This document shows positions 1-4,769 of a stretch of DNA of 5,419 bases, in pieces. Position 1 is the stretch's first letter. Every line of letters begins with the position of its first letter. The translations under genes and the position numbers were made by a program. Source of the stretch: an uncultured Collinsella sp. (GTDB taxonomy: Bacteria; Actinomycetota; Coriobacteriia; Coriobacteriales; Coriobacteriaceae); assembly GCA_900551655.1 (NCBI GenBank), contig URWM01000124.1, positions 1 through 5,419 on the forward strand, given 5' to 3'. The notes below the pieces were generated by a model. That model made no database searches. It was not told the origin of the DNA and worked only from the letters and a program-made list of their open reading frames with translations.

Positions 1-441
1 GCGTGCGTTGGTGCGGTCTCCCCTGCTGTGGATATGCCCGTGCAGCATGATGGCGCCACGCGCCTTGCCATTCCAGCTGAGCATGGGGTAGTGGCTCATA
101 ACCAGACGATGGCCCTTGGCATAGCCGGGAGCAACCTCTAGGTAATCGCGCACGTCTTCCCAAATCTGCAGTACGTCGGGATCTTCCCAGTCACCGTCAT
201 GGTTACCACGGATGAGCGTCACATTCTTGCATTCGATACGCTCGCGCAGGCGCACAGCATCCGCTAGGGGCAAACGATAGGTAAAGTCTCCCAGGATATA
301 GAGGCGGTCGTCCACAGCCACGCACTCATTGATGTCATCGATGACCTTGCGATTCATCTCCTCGACCGAGCCAAACGGCCGGTCCATGTCGTGCAAGATA
401 TTCGTATCGCCCAAGTGCAGGTCGGCGGTAAACCACATCAT
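1..441 (-). CDS. Calcineurin-like metallophosphoesterase (C-terminus cut by window edge)
   Basis: The reading frame is open from an ATG at 441 to the left edge, giving 147 residues without a stop. The metallophosphoesterase motifs appear in order: D7-x-H9 near the N-terminus, G51-D52, G79-N80-H81-D82, S116-H117, and G135-H136-x-H138. These are the ligands of a two-metal phosphoesterase site, so a soluble cytoplasmic phosphohydrolase is expected; the substrate cannot be read from the sequence. It resembles the small phage/bacterial family of roughly 170-190 residues, so about 30 residues are probably missing. The start is set by GAGGG (451-455) nine bases before the ATG and by an in-frame stop at 454-456; a second ATG at 438 is possible. 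It follows the 59-residue gene by 67 bases. That gap holds a -10-like TATACT (483-488) without a convincing -35, so it may be read from the upstream operon or from its own weak promoter. Confidence 0.9.
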   Translation of the reverse strand, partial: MMWFTADLHLGDTNILHDMDRPFGSVEEMNRKVIDDINECVAVDDRLYILGDFTYRLPLADAVRLRERIECKNVTLIRGNHDGDWEDPDVLQIWEDVRDYLEVAPGYAKGHRLVMSHYPMLSWNGKARGAIMLHGHIHSRGDRTNAR

Positions 442-508
442 CCGTCTATGCCCTCATTTCGCAACGCGTATAAGACCTGTCTAGTATACAGACGCAGCGA
501 TGCGACAA

Positions 509-688
509 TTACCCAAAGAGCCCGCCAAACAGACCTCGGCGGCGCTTGTCTTGCTTTTTCGAAGCGTCATCCTGAGCCTTCTTGTCCTGCCGCTTTTTAC
601 GATCTTGCTCCAGCTCATCGTCATCGAGCAGCAGATCCCACTCAAACGGATCATCTGTCAAATCGAACAGGTCATCGTCATCAAACAC
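509..688 (-). CDS. Small charged hypothetical protein, 59 residues, GTG start
   Basis: I do not recognise a family. The frame starts with GTG at 688, preceded by an AAGGGGGG ribosome-binding stretch (695-702) at good spacing, and ends with TAA at 509-511. The N-terminal half is strongly acidic (four Asp in a row at residues 3-6, three more at 22-24). The C-terminal half is Lys/Arg/Gln rich and ends in RRRGLFGGLFG. No membrane segment or cysteine is visible. It begins 18 bases after the HIRAN gene stop, so the two are almost certainly co-transcribed. The split between acidic head and basic Gly-Phe tail suggests a largely unfolded or nucleic-acid/protein-binding partner, which is inference only. 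ATG-only gene finding would miss it. The overlapping plus-strand frame is weaker because it lacks a comparable ribosome-binding site. Confidence 0.72.
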   Translation of the reverse strand: MFDDDDLFDLTDDPFEWDLLLDDDELEQDRKKRQDKKAQDDASKKQDKRRRGLFGGLFG

Positions 689-706
689 GGCAGCCCCCCT
701 TACCGA

Positions 707-1033
707 CTAGCGGGCATCCACCACATAGAGGCCAACGCGCACCTGGTGCCACGGGCTACGCTCGGGGGCAACCTGCTGCACGCGCGCCTCAAATACGTCC
801 TCGTGGCCGTAATACATCATCAAGGACAGCGGGCCGACCTCGTTTCCCGGAACATAACCGAGCTTGGTGTTGCCGTAGTAGATCGCAACTGCCTCGGGGT
901 CATGGGGATTATCGCGCTCGGCACACAGCGTCAGCTTATCGCCAACCTTAAGATCGCCCAGGACCAAGGCACCGTCGGCATACTGAAATCCTGCGATATG
1001 AAACGACAAAAGAACACGCGAAGGCTCGTACAT
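707..1033 (-). CDS. Stand-alone HIRAN-domain protein
   Basis: This is a 108-residue protein that is essentially one HIRAN domain. The family pattern is visible: F11-x-I-A-G-F-x-Y-x-D-G at residues 11-21, a 'GDLKVGDKLTL' strand region at 26-36, E39-x-D-N-P-H-D-P-E-A-V-A-I at 39-51, and K-L-G-Y-V-P at 57-62. HIRAN domains of eukaryotic HLTF/Rad5 bind 3' single-stranded DNA ends, and bacterial stand-alone copies are thought to be DNA-related, though their exact role is unsettled. The ATG at 1033 follows GAGGAG (1039-1044) with a six-base gap. It is the first gene of a probable operon with the 59-residue protein and perhaps the phosphoesterase. The leader holds a short hairpin (GCCGG/CCGGC, 1050-1064) just upstream of the ribosome-binding site. 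I found no convincing promoter hexamers between 1065 and 1145. Confidence 0.88.
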   Translation of the reverse strand: MYEPSRVLLSFHIAGFQYADGALVLGDLKVGDKLTLCAERDNPHDPEAVAIYYGNTKLGYVPGNEVGPLSLMMYYGHEDVFEARVQQVAPERSPWHQVRVGLYVVDAR

Positions 1034-1145
1034 GGCAGCTCCTCTAACGGCCGGATAAACCGGCGCTTAACCTTATTGAGAAGTCTACGAGCCCGTACGG
1101 ACACAGATTCACCCGCCCGCACCTTTCAACCATTTGCCGCAACGC

Positions 1146-1174
1146 TTGCGAGACAGAGCGCTTGCAGATAAGAT
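1146..1174 (+). promoter_or_regulatory. Predicted promoter of the antisense RNA
   Basis: TTGCGA (1146-1151) and TAAGAT (1169-1174) are separated by 17 bases; each matches four of six consensus positions. The predicted start is about 1181. It fires toward the 3' end of the 27-residue peptide gene, as expected for an antitoxin RNA. No open reading frame with a ribosome-binding site follows it closely. Confidence 0.5.
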
Positions 1175-1180
1175 AGAGGT

Positions 1181-1275
1181 ACGGATGGCACCCGTTGCAG
1201 CGGGTCTTGCCAACTCCGATACACGTTTTCATCGTGAGAAGTGGCCGTCTTCGCTTACGCGGGGGCGGCTATTTC
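1181..1275 (+). ncRNA. Candidate antitoxin antisense RNA (about 95 nt)
   Basis: This stretch runs from the predicted start near 1181 to the hairpin and U-rich end at 1241-1275. It contains a 5' stem-loop (ACCCG 1190-1194 / CGGGT 1201-1205, six-base loop), then GCCAACTCC (1209-1217), then the terminator-like stem. The RNA would be fully complementary to the 3' part of the peptide mRNA and would overlap its last codons. Tail-to-tail, 3'-overlapping antisense RNAs are the arrangement of the TxpA/RatA and BsrG/SR4 type I systems of Bacillus. The RNA is inferred from promoter, terminator and position; no transcript is shown here. Confidence 0.5.
1241..1275 (+). terminator. Terminator-like hairpin of the antisense RNA
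   Basis: On the plus strand 1244-1254 pairs with 1259-1269 around a UUAC loop, giving 11 pairs including three G-U pairs; outer U-A and G-U pairs can lengthen it to 14. It is followed by a U-rich stretch (TATTTCATT). Because the G-U pairs become A-C mismatches on the other strand, the stem favours the plus-strand RNA. It overlaps the stop codon of the peptide gene. Confidence 0.5.
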
Positions 1276-1352
1276 ATTCGGCCGATAAACAGGCCGAGTT
1301 CGATAGCCGCGATCAACAACGCCAATAACGAAATAACATCGCTTACGTTCAT
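1269..1352 (-). CDS. 27-residue membrane peptide, candidate type I toxin
   Basis: An ATG at 1352 opens a 27-codon frame ending with TAG at 1269-1271. The peptide has a short polar N-terminus (MNVSD), one hydrophobic segment of about 18 residues (V6-I23) rich in Leu, Ile and Ala with a single Glu at 18, and a basic end (R25, K27). This is the form of the small holin-like/TxpA/Fst membrane toxins, which depolarise the membrane; the assignment rests on shape and locus architecture, not a motif match. AAGGGA (1359-1364) lies six bases before the ATG, but is paired in a hairpin. The gene sits between the HIRAN operon and the aldehyde dehydrogenase operon, faces a predicted antisense RNA, and its leader is complementary to its own 3' region. 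An alternative is a harmless small regulatory membrane peptide. Confidence 0.68.
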   Translation of the reverse strand: MNVSDVISLLALLIAAIELGLFIGRMK

Positions 1353-1358
1353 ACCAAT

Positions 1359-1373
1359 TCCCTTCTAAAGGGA
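1359..1373 (-). promoter_or_regulatory. Hairpin hiding the toxin ribosome-binding site
   Basis: In the minus-strand RNA, TCCCTT (1373-1368) pairs perfectly with AAGGGA (1364-1359), the ribosome-binding site, around a three-base loop. The left arm shares three bases (1371-1373) with the long-range 5'-3' pairing, so the two folds are partly exclusive, a possible translation switch. Confidence 0.6.
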
Positions 1374-1410
1374 GTTGGCCCATCCGTACCCCATAGCAGT
1401 AGTCTAACGT

Positions 1411-1454
1411 AAATGGCAGGTAATAGGAACACTTGTTCGTATTACCTGCCATTT
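1411..1454 (-). terminator. Long hairpin just after the aldehyde dehydrogenase stop
   Basis: Bases 1411-1425 pair perfectly with 1440-1454 (15 bp), then a one-base mismatch, then GAAC/GTTC with a four-base loop. It begins one base after the TAG of the aldehyde dehydrogenase, where a transcription terminator is expected. The U-tract is weak (ATTTACGTT), so it may act mainly as a 3' end stabiliser or a symmetrical two-way terminator isolating the downstream toxin-like gene. Confidence 0.65.
1426..1439 (-). promoter_or_regulatory. LexA (SOS) box match upstream of the toxin-like gene
   Basis: The minus strand reads CGAACAAGTGTTCC, which fits every position of the Bacillus LexA/DinR consensus CGAACRNRYGTTYC. 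It lies 73 bases before the peptide start. A -10-like TAGACT (1401-1406) would start transcription near 1394, and its poor -35 (TTCCTA, 1424-1429) would overlap the box, so LexA bound here would block that promoter. The box is also the tip of the 1411-1454 hairpin, so its symmetry could instead come from RNA folding. Confidence 0.45.
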
Positions 1455-1455
1455 C

Positions 1456-2835
1456 CTAATGCACAAACATGCGCACGAACTTGTGCTTCCAGCTTGCGTA
1501 AGGGGCATAGCGGAATGGCACGTCCAGCCACGTAGCCTTGTTCACGATGCTCTTCTTGTGGCTAAACGCATCGAAGCTCTCGCGGCCATGGTACTGCCCC
1601 ATACCGCTCGCTCCCATGCCGCCAAAGCCCATATGGCTCGTAGCCAAGTGCATGATCGTGTCGTTGACGCAGCCGCCGCCAAAGGGCACGTAGCGCACAA
1701 AGCGCTGCTGAACCGCGCGATCCTGGCTAAAGATATACAGGGCCAGCGGCGTCGGACGATCCGTAATAAACGTCTCGGCCTCGTCTAAGCTCTCAAACGT
1801 TAGCACCGGTAAGATGGGACCGAAAATCTCCTCCTGCATCACGGCGTCATCGGGGGACACACCGTCTAGAATCGTCGGCTCAATCTTGAGCGACGACTCG
1901 CGCGCCGTGCCTCCCAGCACAACCTTGTCGGGGTCGATCAGCCCGCGTACGCGCGCGAAATGCTTGGCATTGACAATATGACCGTAGTCCTCGTTGTCGA
2001 GCGGGTGCTCGCCAAACATGCGACGGACCTCCTCCTTGATAAGGCCCAGCAGCTCGTCGTGCACGCGCGTATCGACCAGCAGATAGTCGGGCGCCACACA
2101 GGTCTGTCCCACGTTGAGCCATTTACCAAAGGCGATACGCCGCGCCGCGACCTTCAAGTTTGCCGTCGCATCCACGATGCAGGGACTCTTGCCGCCCAGC
2201 TCAAGCGTCACGGGCGTAAGGTTTTTACTTGCGCGCTCCATGACGAGCTTACCGACCGGAACGCTACCGGTAAAGAAGATCTTGTCCCAGCACTCGTCGA
2301 GCAGCGCTTCGTTCTCAGCGCGCCCGCCCTCGACAACCGTCACCAGGCGCGGATCAAATGCCTCTTCGCAGATTTGCCTGAGCACCGCACTCGATGCCGG
2401 AGCATAGGCGCTCGGCTTGATGACCACAGTATTGCCCGCGGCAAGGGCGCCGGCGAGCGGCTCGAGTGTTAGCAAAACCGGGTAGTTCCACGGAGCCATG
2501 ATGAGCGTGACGCCATAGGGCACGGCTTGCGTTTTGCAAACGCTCACGGCATTGGCGAGATCACACGGATGCAGGCGAGGACGACTCCATCGAGCCGCAT
2601 GCGCGATCTGATGACGAATCTCGGAAAGCGACGTGCCGATCTCGCACATATACGCCTCATCATGGGACTTTCCCAAATCGGTCTTGAGCGCATGGGCAAT
2701 ATCGGCCTCGTGGGCCCGTACCGCATCGCGCAAACTCACGAGCGCGCGACGTCGAACATCGACATCAAACGTGGCGTGCGTCTTAAAGTAGGCACGCTGG
2801 TCGCCGACGATGCGCGCAATTTCCTCGGTGTTCAT
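1456..2835 (-). CDS. Aldehyde dehydrogenase, ALDH3-like (NAD(P)-dependent)
   Basis: This 459-residue enzyme would oxidise an aldehyde to the carboxylic acid with NAD(P). The fold is complete: A-P-W-N117-Y-P (oxyanion Asn), V-V-I-K140 (cofactor Lys), F-T-G190-S-V-P-V-G195 (Rossmann loop), L-E212-L-G-G (general base), G-Q-T-C246 (catalytic Cys) and E336-I-F338-G-P (ribose contacts). Length and the basic, hydrophobic C-terminal end resemble the ALDH3/fatty aldehyde group. The Glu that usually follows 'KPS' and holds the adenosine ribose is Ala143 here, which may relax the preference for NAD over NADP (inference). The ATG at 2835 follows GGAGGG (2839-2844) at a short three-base gap, and that site overlaps the stop of the alcohol dehydrogenase. 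The two genes, eight bases apart, should be translated from one mRNA. Substrate chain length cannot be told from sequence. Confidence 0.93.
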   Translation of the reverse strand: MNTEEIARIVGDQRAYFKTHATFDVDVRRRALVSLRDAVRAHEADIAHALKTDLGKSHDEAYMCEIGTSLSEIRHQIAHAARWSRPRLHPCDLANAVSVCKTQAVPYGVTLIMAPWNYPVLLTLEPLAGALAAGNTVVIKPSAYAPASSAVLRQICEEAFDPRLVTVVEGGRAENEALLDECWDKIFFTGSVPVGKLVMERASKNLTPVTLELGGKSPCIVDATANLKVAARRIAFGKWLNVGQTCVAPDYLLVDTRVHDELLGLIKEEVRRMFGEHPLDNEDYGHIVNAKHFARVRGLIDPDKVVLGGTARESSLKIEPTILDGVSPDDAVMQEEIFGPILPVLTFESLDEAETFITDRPTPLALYIFSQDRAVQQRFVRYVPFGGGCVNDTIMHLATSHMGFGGMGASGMGQYHGRESFDAFSHKKSIVNKATWLDVPFRYAPYASWKHKFVRMFVH

Positions 2836-2843
2836 GGACCCTC

Positions 2844-4064
2844 CTAGTTCTCGCCCTCAAACATACCACCCGCGACGACCTCGTACATACGCTCGAGTTC
2901 CAACCGATCCATCAAAAGTGGAACGGGGTATAGCGGATTGGCCTCGGCATCGGCATGGGCCGCCATTTGCGGAATATCGGAGCGGCGAATGCCCGTCACA
3001 TATTTTGGAATGCCCAAGGCGGCATTCATGCGGTCGACCCAATCGATAAAGGCCTCGGCCGCAAGACTGTCCTGCGCGTTAGCCGGCGCGAGACCGGCCA
3101 TGCGAGCAAGATCGGCAAGCTTGGGGGCGGCGGCGTCACCATAAGCGCGAAGCATGTGCGGCAGGATGATCGCGTTGGCCAAACCGTGCGGAATTCCGTA
3201 TCGGCCGCCCAGACTGTGCGCGATGGCATGCACATATCCGACATAGGAGCGGGTAAATGCAACACCCGCTTTATACGCCGCCGAAAGCATATTGCGGCGC
3301 GCACGCATGTTGTCGCCATGCTCATAGGCCTCGAGCAAATTGTCGTAGATGAGCTGAACCGCCTGTCGCGCCATCTTGCGCGTATAGGGCGTGGTGCTTC
3401 GCCCGATAAAGGCCTCGACGGCATGCGTCAGGGCGTCCATGCCCGTCTGCCCCGTAATGGAGGCGGGCAGGCCGCGCGTAAGCTCGGGGTCGTGCACCGC
3501 AAGGCGCGGGATAAGCACAAAGTCGTTAATGGGGTATTTATAGTGCGTCTCGTCATCGGTGATAACCGCCGCGAGTGTGACTTCGCTTCCCGTACCGGAG
3601 GTAGTGGGAACCGCAATAAACAGCGGCAAGAGACGGTGGACGCGCAGCAGGCCGCGCATCTTGTTGATGGGCTTATTTGGCTGTGCGATGCGCGCGCCCA
3701 CGCCCTTGGCGCAGTCCATGGCCGAACCGCCGCCAAAACCGATAATGGCCCGGCAGTCGTTCTCGCGATACAGCGCCGCCGCTTCCTCCACGTTTGAGAC
3801 CGTGGGGTTCGCACGCGTTTCGGCATAGACCGTAACGCCAATTCCCCTGGATGCGAGCGCCGTCTCGAGCGGCGCCGTGAGCCCCAGACGGGCAATGCCG
3901 GGATCCGTCACGATAAGGACCTTCTGGATCGAGCGCTTTTGAAGCACCGCGGGCACATCCTCGGCATGCTCTAAAATGCGCGGCTCGGTATAGGGCAGGA
4001 TCGGCAATGCGATGCGAAAAACCGTCTGATATGTTCGGCACCAGGCACGACGGGCTAGATGCAT
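2844..4064 (-). CDS. Iron-containing (type III) alcohol dehydrogenase
   Basis: This 406-residue enzyme would interconvert an alcohol and its aldehyde with NAD(P)H. Features: nucleotide loop G-F-G-G-G-S114 with MDCAKG (residues 109-121), T154-T-S-G-T-G-S-E161, and the divalent-metal ligands D210, H214, H279 and H293, whose spacing (4 and 14 residues for the D-H and H-H pairs) equals that of FucO. H283 matches the conserved second His of the FucO H-x-x-x-H pair. The N-terminus carries about 25 extra basic/hydrophobic residues before the usual start of the fold, a possible amphipathic membrane-contact helix. I chose the ATG at 4064 because AAGGAG (4073-4078) precedes it by eight bases; an in-frame TTG at 4145 has no such site and would put the promoter inside the gene. 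The downstream aldehyde dehydrogenase suggests joint use of one alcohol/aldehyde pair. Confidence 0.93.
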   Translation of the reverse strand: MHLARRAWCRTYQTVFRIALPILPYTEPRILEHAEDVPAVLQKRSIQKVLIVTDPGIARLGLTAPLETALASRGIGVTVYAETRANPTVSNVEEAAALYRENDCRAIIGFGGGSAMDCAKGVGARIAQPNKPINKMRGLLRVHRLLPLFIAVPTTSGTGSEVTLAAVITDDETHYKYPINDFVLIPRLAVHDPELTRGLPASITGQTGMDALTHAVEAFIGRSTTPYTRKMARQAVQLIYDNLLEAYEHGDNMRARRNMLSAAYKAGVAFTRSYVGYVHAIAHSLGGRYGIPHGLANAIILPHMLRAYGDAAAPKLADLARMAGLAPANAQDSLAAEAFIDWVDRMNAALGIPKYVTGIRRSDIPQMAAHADAEANPLYPVPLLMDRLELERMYEVVAGGMFEGEN

Positions 4065-4082
4065 AAAGGAAACTCCTTCATT

Positions 4083-4098
4083 TGTTGATAGGTCAACA
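4083..4098. promoter_or_regulatory. Operator-like palindrome in the alcohol dehydrogenase leader
   Basis: TGTTGA (4083-4088) and TCAACA (4093-4098) form a perfect palindrome with a four-base centre. It lies just downstream of the predicted transcription start and four bases before the ribosome-binding site, a place where a repressor would block the operon. No regulator gene is in the window. Confidence 0.55.
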
Positions 4099-4110
4099 TT
4101 TGCTCGCCCG

Positions 4111-4141
4111 ATTGTACTCATCGGAGGTCGTACGAGGTCTA
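4111..4141 (-). promoter_or_regulatory. Predicted promoter of the alcohol/aldehyde dehydrogenase operon
   Basis: On the minus strand TACAAT (4111-4116) matches five of six -10 positions. TAGACC (4136-4141) matches four of six -35 positions, with a long 19-base spacer that would fit an activator- or repressor-modulated promoter. The start would be near 4104, about 40 bases before the ATG. Confidence 0.45.
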
Positions 4142-4146
4142 GCAAT

Positions 4147-4162
4147 CGTTAATCAATCAACA
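4147..4162. promoter_or_regulatory. Second, imperfect operator-like site
   Basis: CGTTAA-TCAA-TCAACA repeats the layout of the 4083-4098 palindrome: same right arm, same four-base centre, degenerate left arm. The two centres are exactly 64 bases apart and lie on either side of the alcohol dehydrogenase promoter, about six helical turns. Confidence 0.4.
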
Positions 4163-4208
4163 TCTTCATATCTCAAAATTGTTTTATTAAAAATCATTCC
4201 TAATAGGC

Positions 4209-4236
4209 TTCACATTTGGTTGCATTTATGGATAAT
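4209..4236 (+). promoter_or_regulatory. Predicted promoter of the rubredoxin-fusion gene
   Basis: TTCACA (4209-4214) and GATAAT (4231-4236) each match five of six consensus positions with a 16-base spacer, inside a markedly AT-rich stretch (about 4140-4240) of otherwise GC-rich DNA. The transcript would start near 4243, leaving a leader of about 78 bases. It diverges from the alcohol dehydrogenase promoter. Confidence 0.6.
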
Positions 4237-4254
4237 AGAACTCGTCAAGACGCA

Positions 4255-4317
4255 CGTCCGGAGAGGGCCCTTACGGGACCGGACGAGCGCGCCATCGCCA
4301 TCGATCGAAAGGATCGA
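4255..4317 (+). promoter_or_regulatory. Structured leader of the rubredoxin-fusion mRNA
   Basis: Two hairpins are visible. The first pairs 4255-4261 with 4279-4285 (CGTCCGG/CCGGACG) and has an inner CCC-TTAC-GGG stem. The second pairs TCGATC (4301-4306) with GATCGA (4312-4317) and places the AAAGGA ribosome-binding site across its loop and arm. They could tune mRNA stability or translation; they match no riboswitch I recognise. Confidence 0.4.
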
Positions 4318-4320
4318 ATC

Positions 4321-4758
4321 ATGAAGTTTGTTTGCCCCGTTTGCGGTTATGTGGAAGAGTTCGACGGCGACCAGCTGCCCGAGGATTTTAAGTGCCCCCA
4401 GTGCGGCGTTCCCGGTTCTCGTTTCCTGAAGCAGGAGGAGGGCCAGCTCGAGTGGGCCGCCGAGCACGTCGTGGGCGTCGCCAAGATGGAGGGCGTCTCC
4501 GACATCGCCGGTATCGACACCGCTATGAAGCTGGGTGCCAACCACCCGATGGGCCCCCTGGAGCTGGGCGACTTTGTTGGTCTGGACATCTGCCTGGCCA
4601 TCATGGACGTTCTGTACAAGGAGACCGGCGACAGCAAGTACCGTGCTTGCCCGCTGATCCGTAAGATGGTCCGCGGCGGCAACCTGGGCTGCAAGACCGG
4701 CAAGGGCTTCTACGTTTACAACGCAGACCGCACCAAGACCCCTGTCGACGCCCTGTAA
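4321..4758 (+). CDS. Rubredoxin module joined to the C-terminal end of 3-hydroxybutyryl-CoA dehydrogenase
   Basis: The product has 145 residues. Residues 1-35 are rubredoxin-like, with C5-P-V-C8-G and C25-P-Q-C28-G as iron ligands. Residues about 42-55 ([14 protein letters not shown]) resemble the linker after rubredoxin in reverse rubrerythrins/NADH peroxidases. From about residue 57 the sequence is the tail of 3-hydroxybutyryl-CoA dehydrogenase: [18 protein letters not shown] at 68-85 and KTGKGFYVY at 125-133. The NAD-binding domain and the catalytic Ser, His, Glu and Asn of that family are all absent, so it cannot be a working dehydrogenase. It may pass electrons or act as a docking subunit for the downstream acyl-CoA dehydrogenase (inference), or be an assembly or deletion chimera. 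The ATG at 4321 follows AAAGGA at seven bases; a frame-extending ATG at 4216 would overlap the promoter. Every Lys codon is AAG, suggesting high expression. Confidence 0.8.
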   Translation: MKFVCPVCGYVEEFDGDQLPEDFKCPQCGVPGSRFLKQEEGQLEWAAEHVVGVAKMEGVSDIAGIDTAMKLGANHPMGPLELGDFVGLDICLAIMDVLYKETGDSKYRACPLIRKMVRGGNLGCKTGKGFYVYNADRTKTPVDAL

Positions 4759-4769
4759 TTCAGTAACTT

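Larger units (their letters stand above)
1178..1390. repeat. Two-part long-range inverted repeat spanning the toxin-like gene
   Basis: GGTACGGATGG (1178-1188) recurs in inverted form at 1380-1390, and GCCAACTCC (1209-1217) recurs in inverted form at 1371-1379. The right-hand copies are adjacent, while the left-hand copies are separated by 20 bases that form their own hairpin. A minus-strand transcript across the locus could therefore pair its 5' leader with its 3' region over 11 + 9 perfect base pairs, closing the mRNA into a loop with a small stem-loop at the junction. Confidence 0.85.

Noticed and set aside
500..1171. Plus-strand 223-codon open frame with hydrophobic N-terminal part
   Set aside because: It runs antisense to the HIRAN gene and the 59-residue gene, has no good ribosome-binding site, and matches no family; it is a by-product of the minus-strand genes.
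1183..1226. Possible tRNA-like fold around the CCCG-TTGCAG-CGGG stem
   Set aside because: No acceptor/T-arm pairing or conserved GTTCRA-type T-loop is present; the stem fits better as the 5' hairpin of the antisense RNA.
1044..1232. Minus-strand 62-codon frame containing several Cys
   Set aside because: It overlaps the predicted antisense RNA hairpins and promoter, lacks a ribosome-binding site, and its Cys arrangement fits no metal-binding pattern I know.
2955..3797. Plus-strand 280-codon open frame
   Set aside because: Entirely antisense to the alcohol dehydrogenase, whose motifs and metal ligands are complete; low-complexity Arg/Gly-rich translation typical of a GC-rich shadow.
4065..4145. 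Longer alcohol dehydrogenase starting with TTG at 4145
   Set aside because: No ribosome-binding site precedes it, and it would place the TACAAT box and the palindrome within the coding region.
4216..4320. Extended N-terminus of the rubredoxin-fusion protein starting at 4216
   Set aside because: It would start inside the promoter spacer, and the extra residues translate the leader hairpins; the ATG at 4321 has a proper ribosome-binding site and starts exactly where rubredoxin homology starts.
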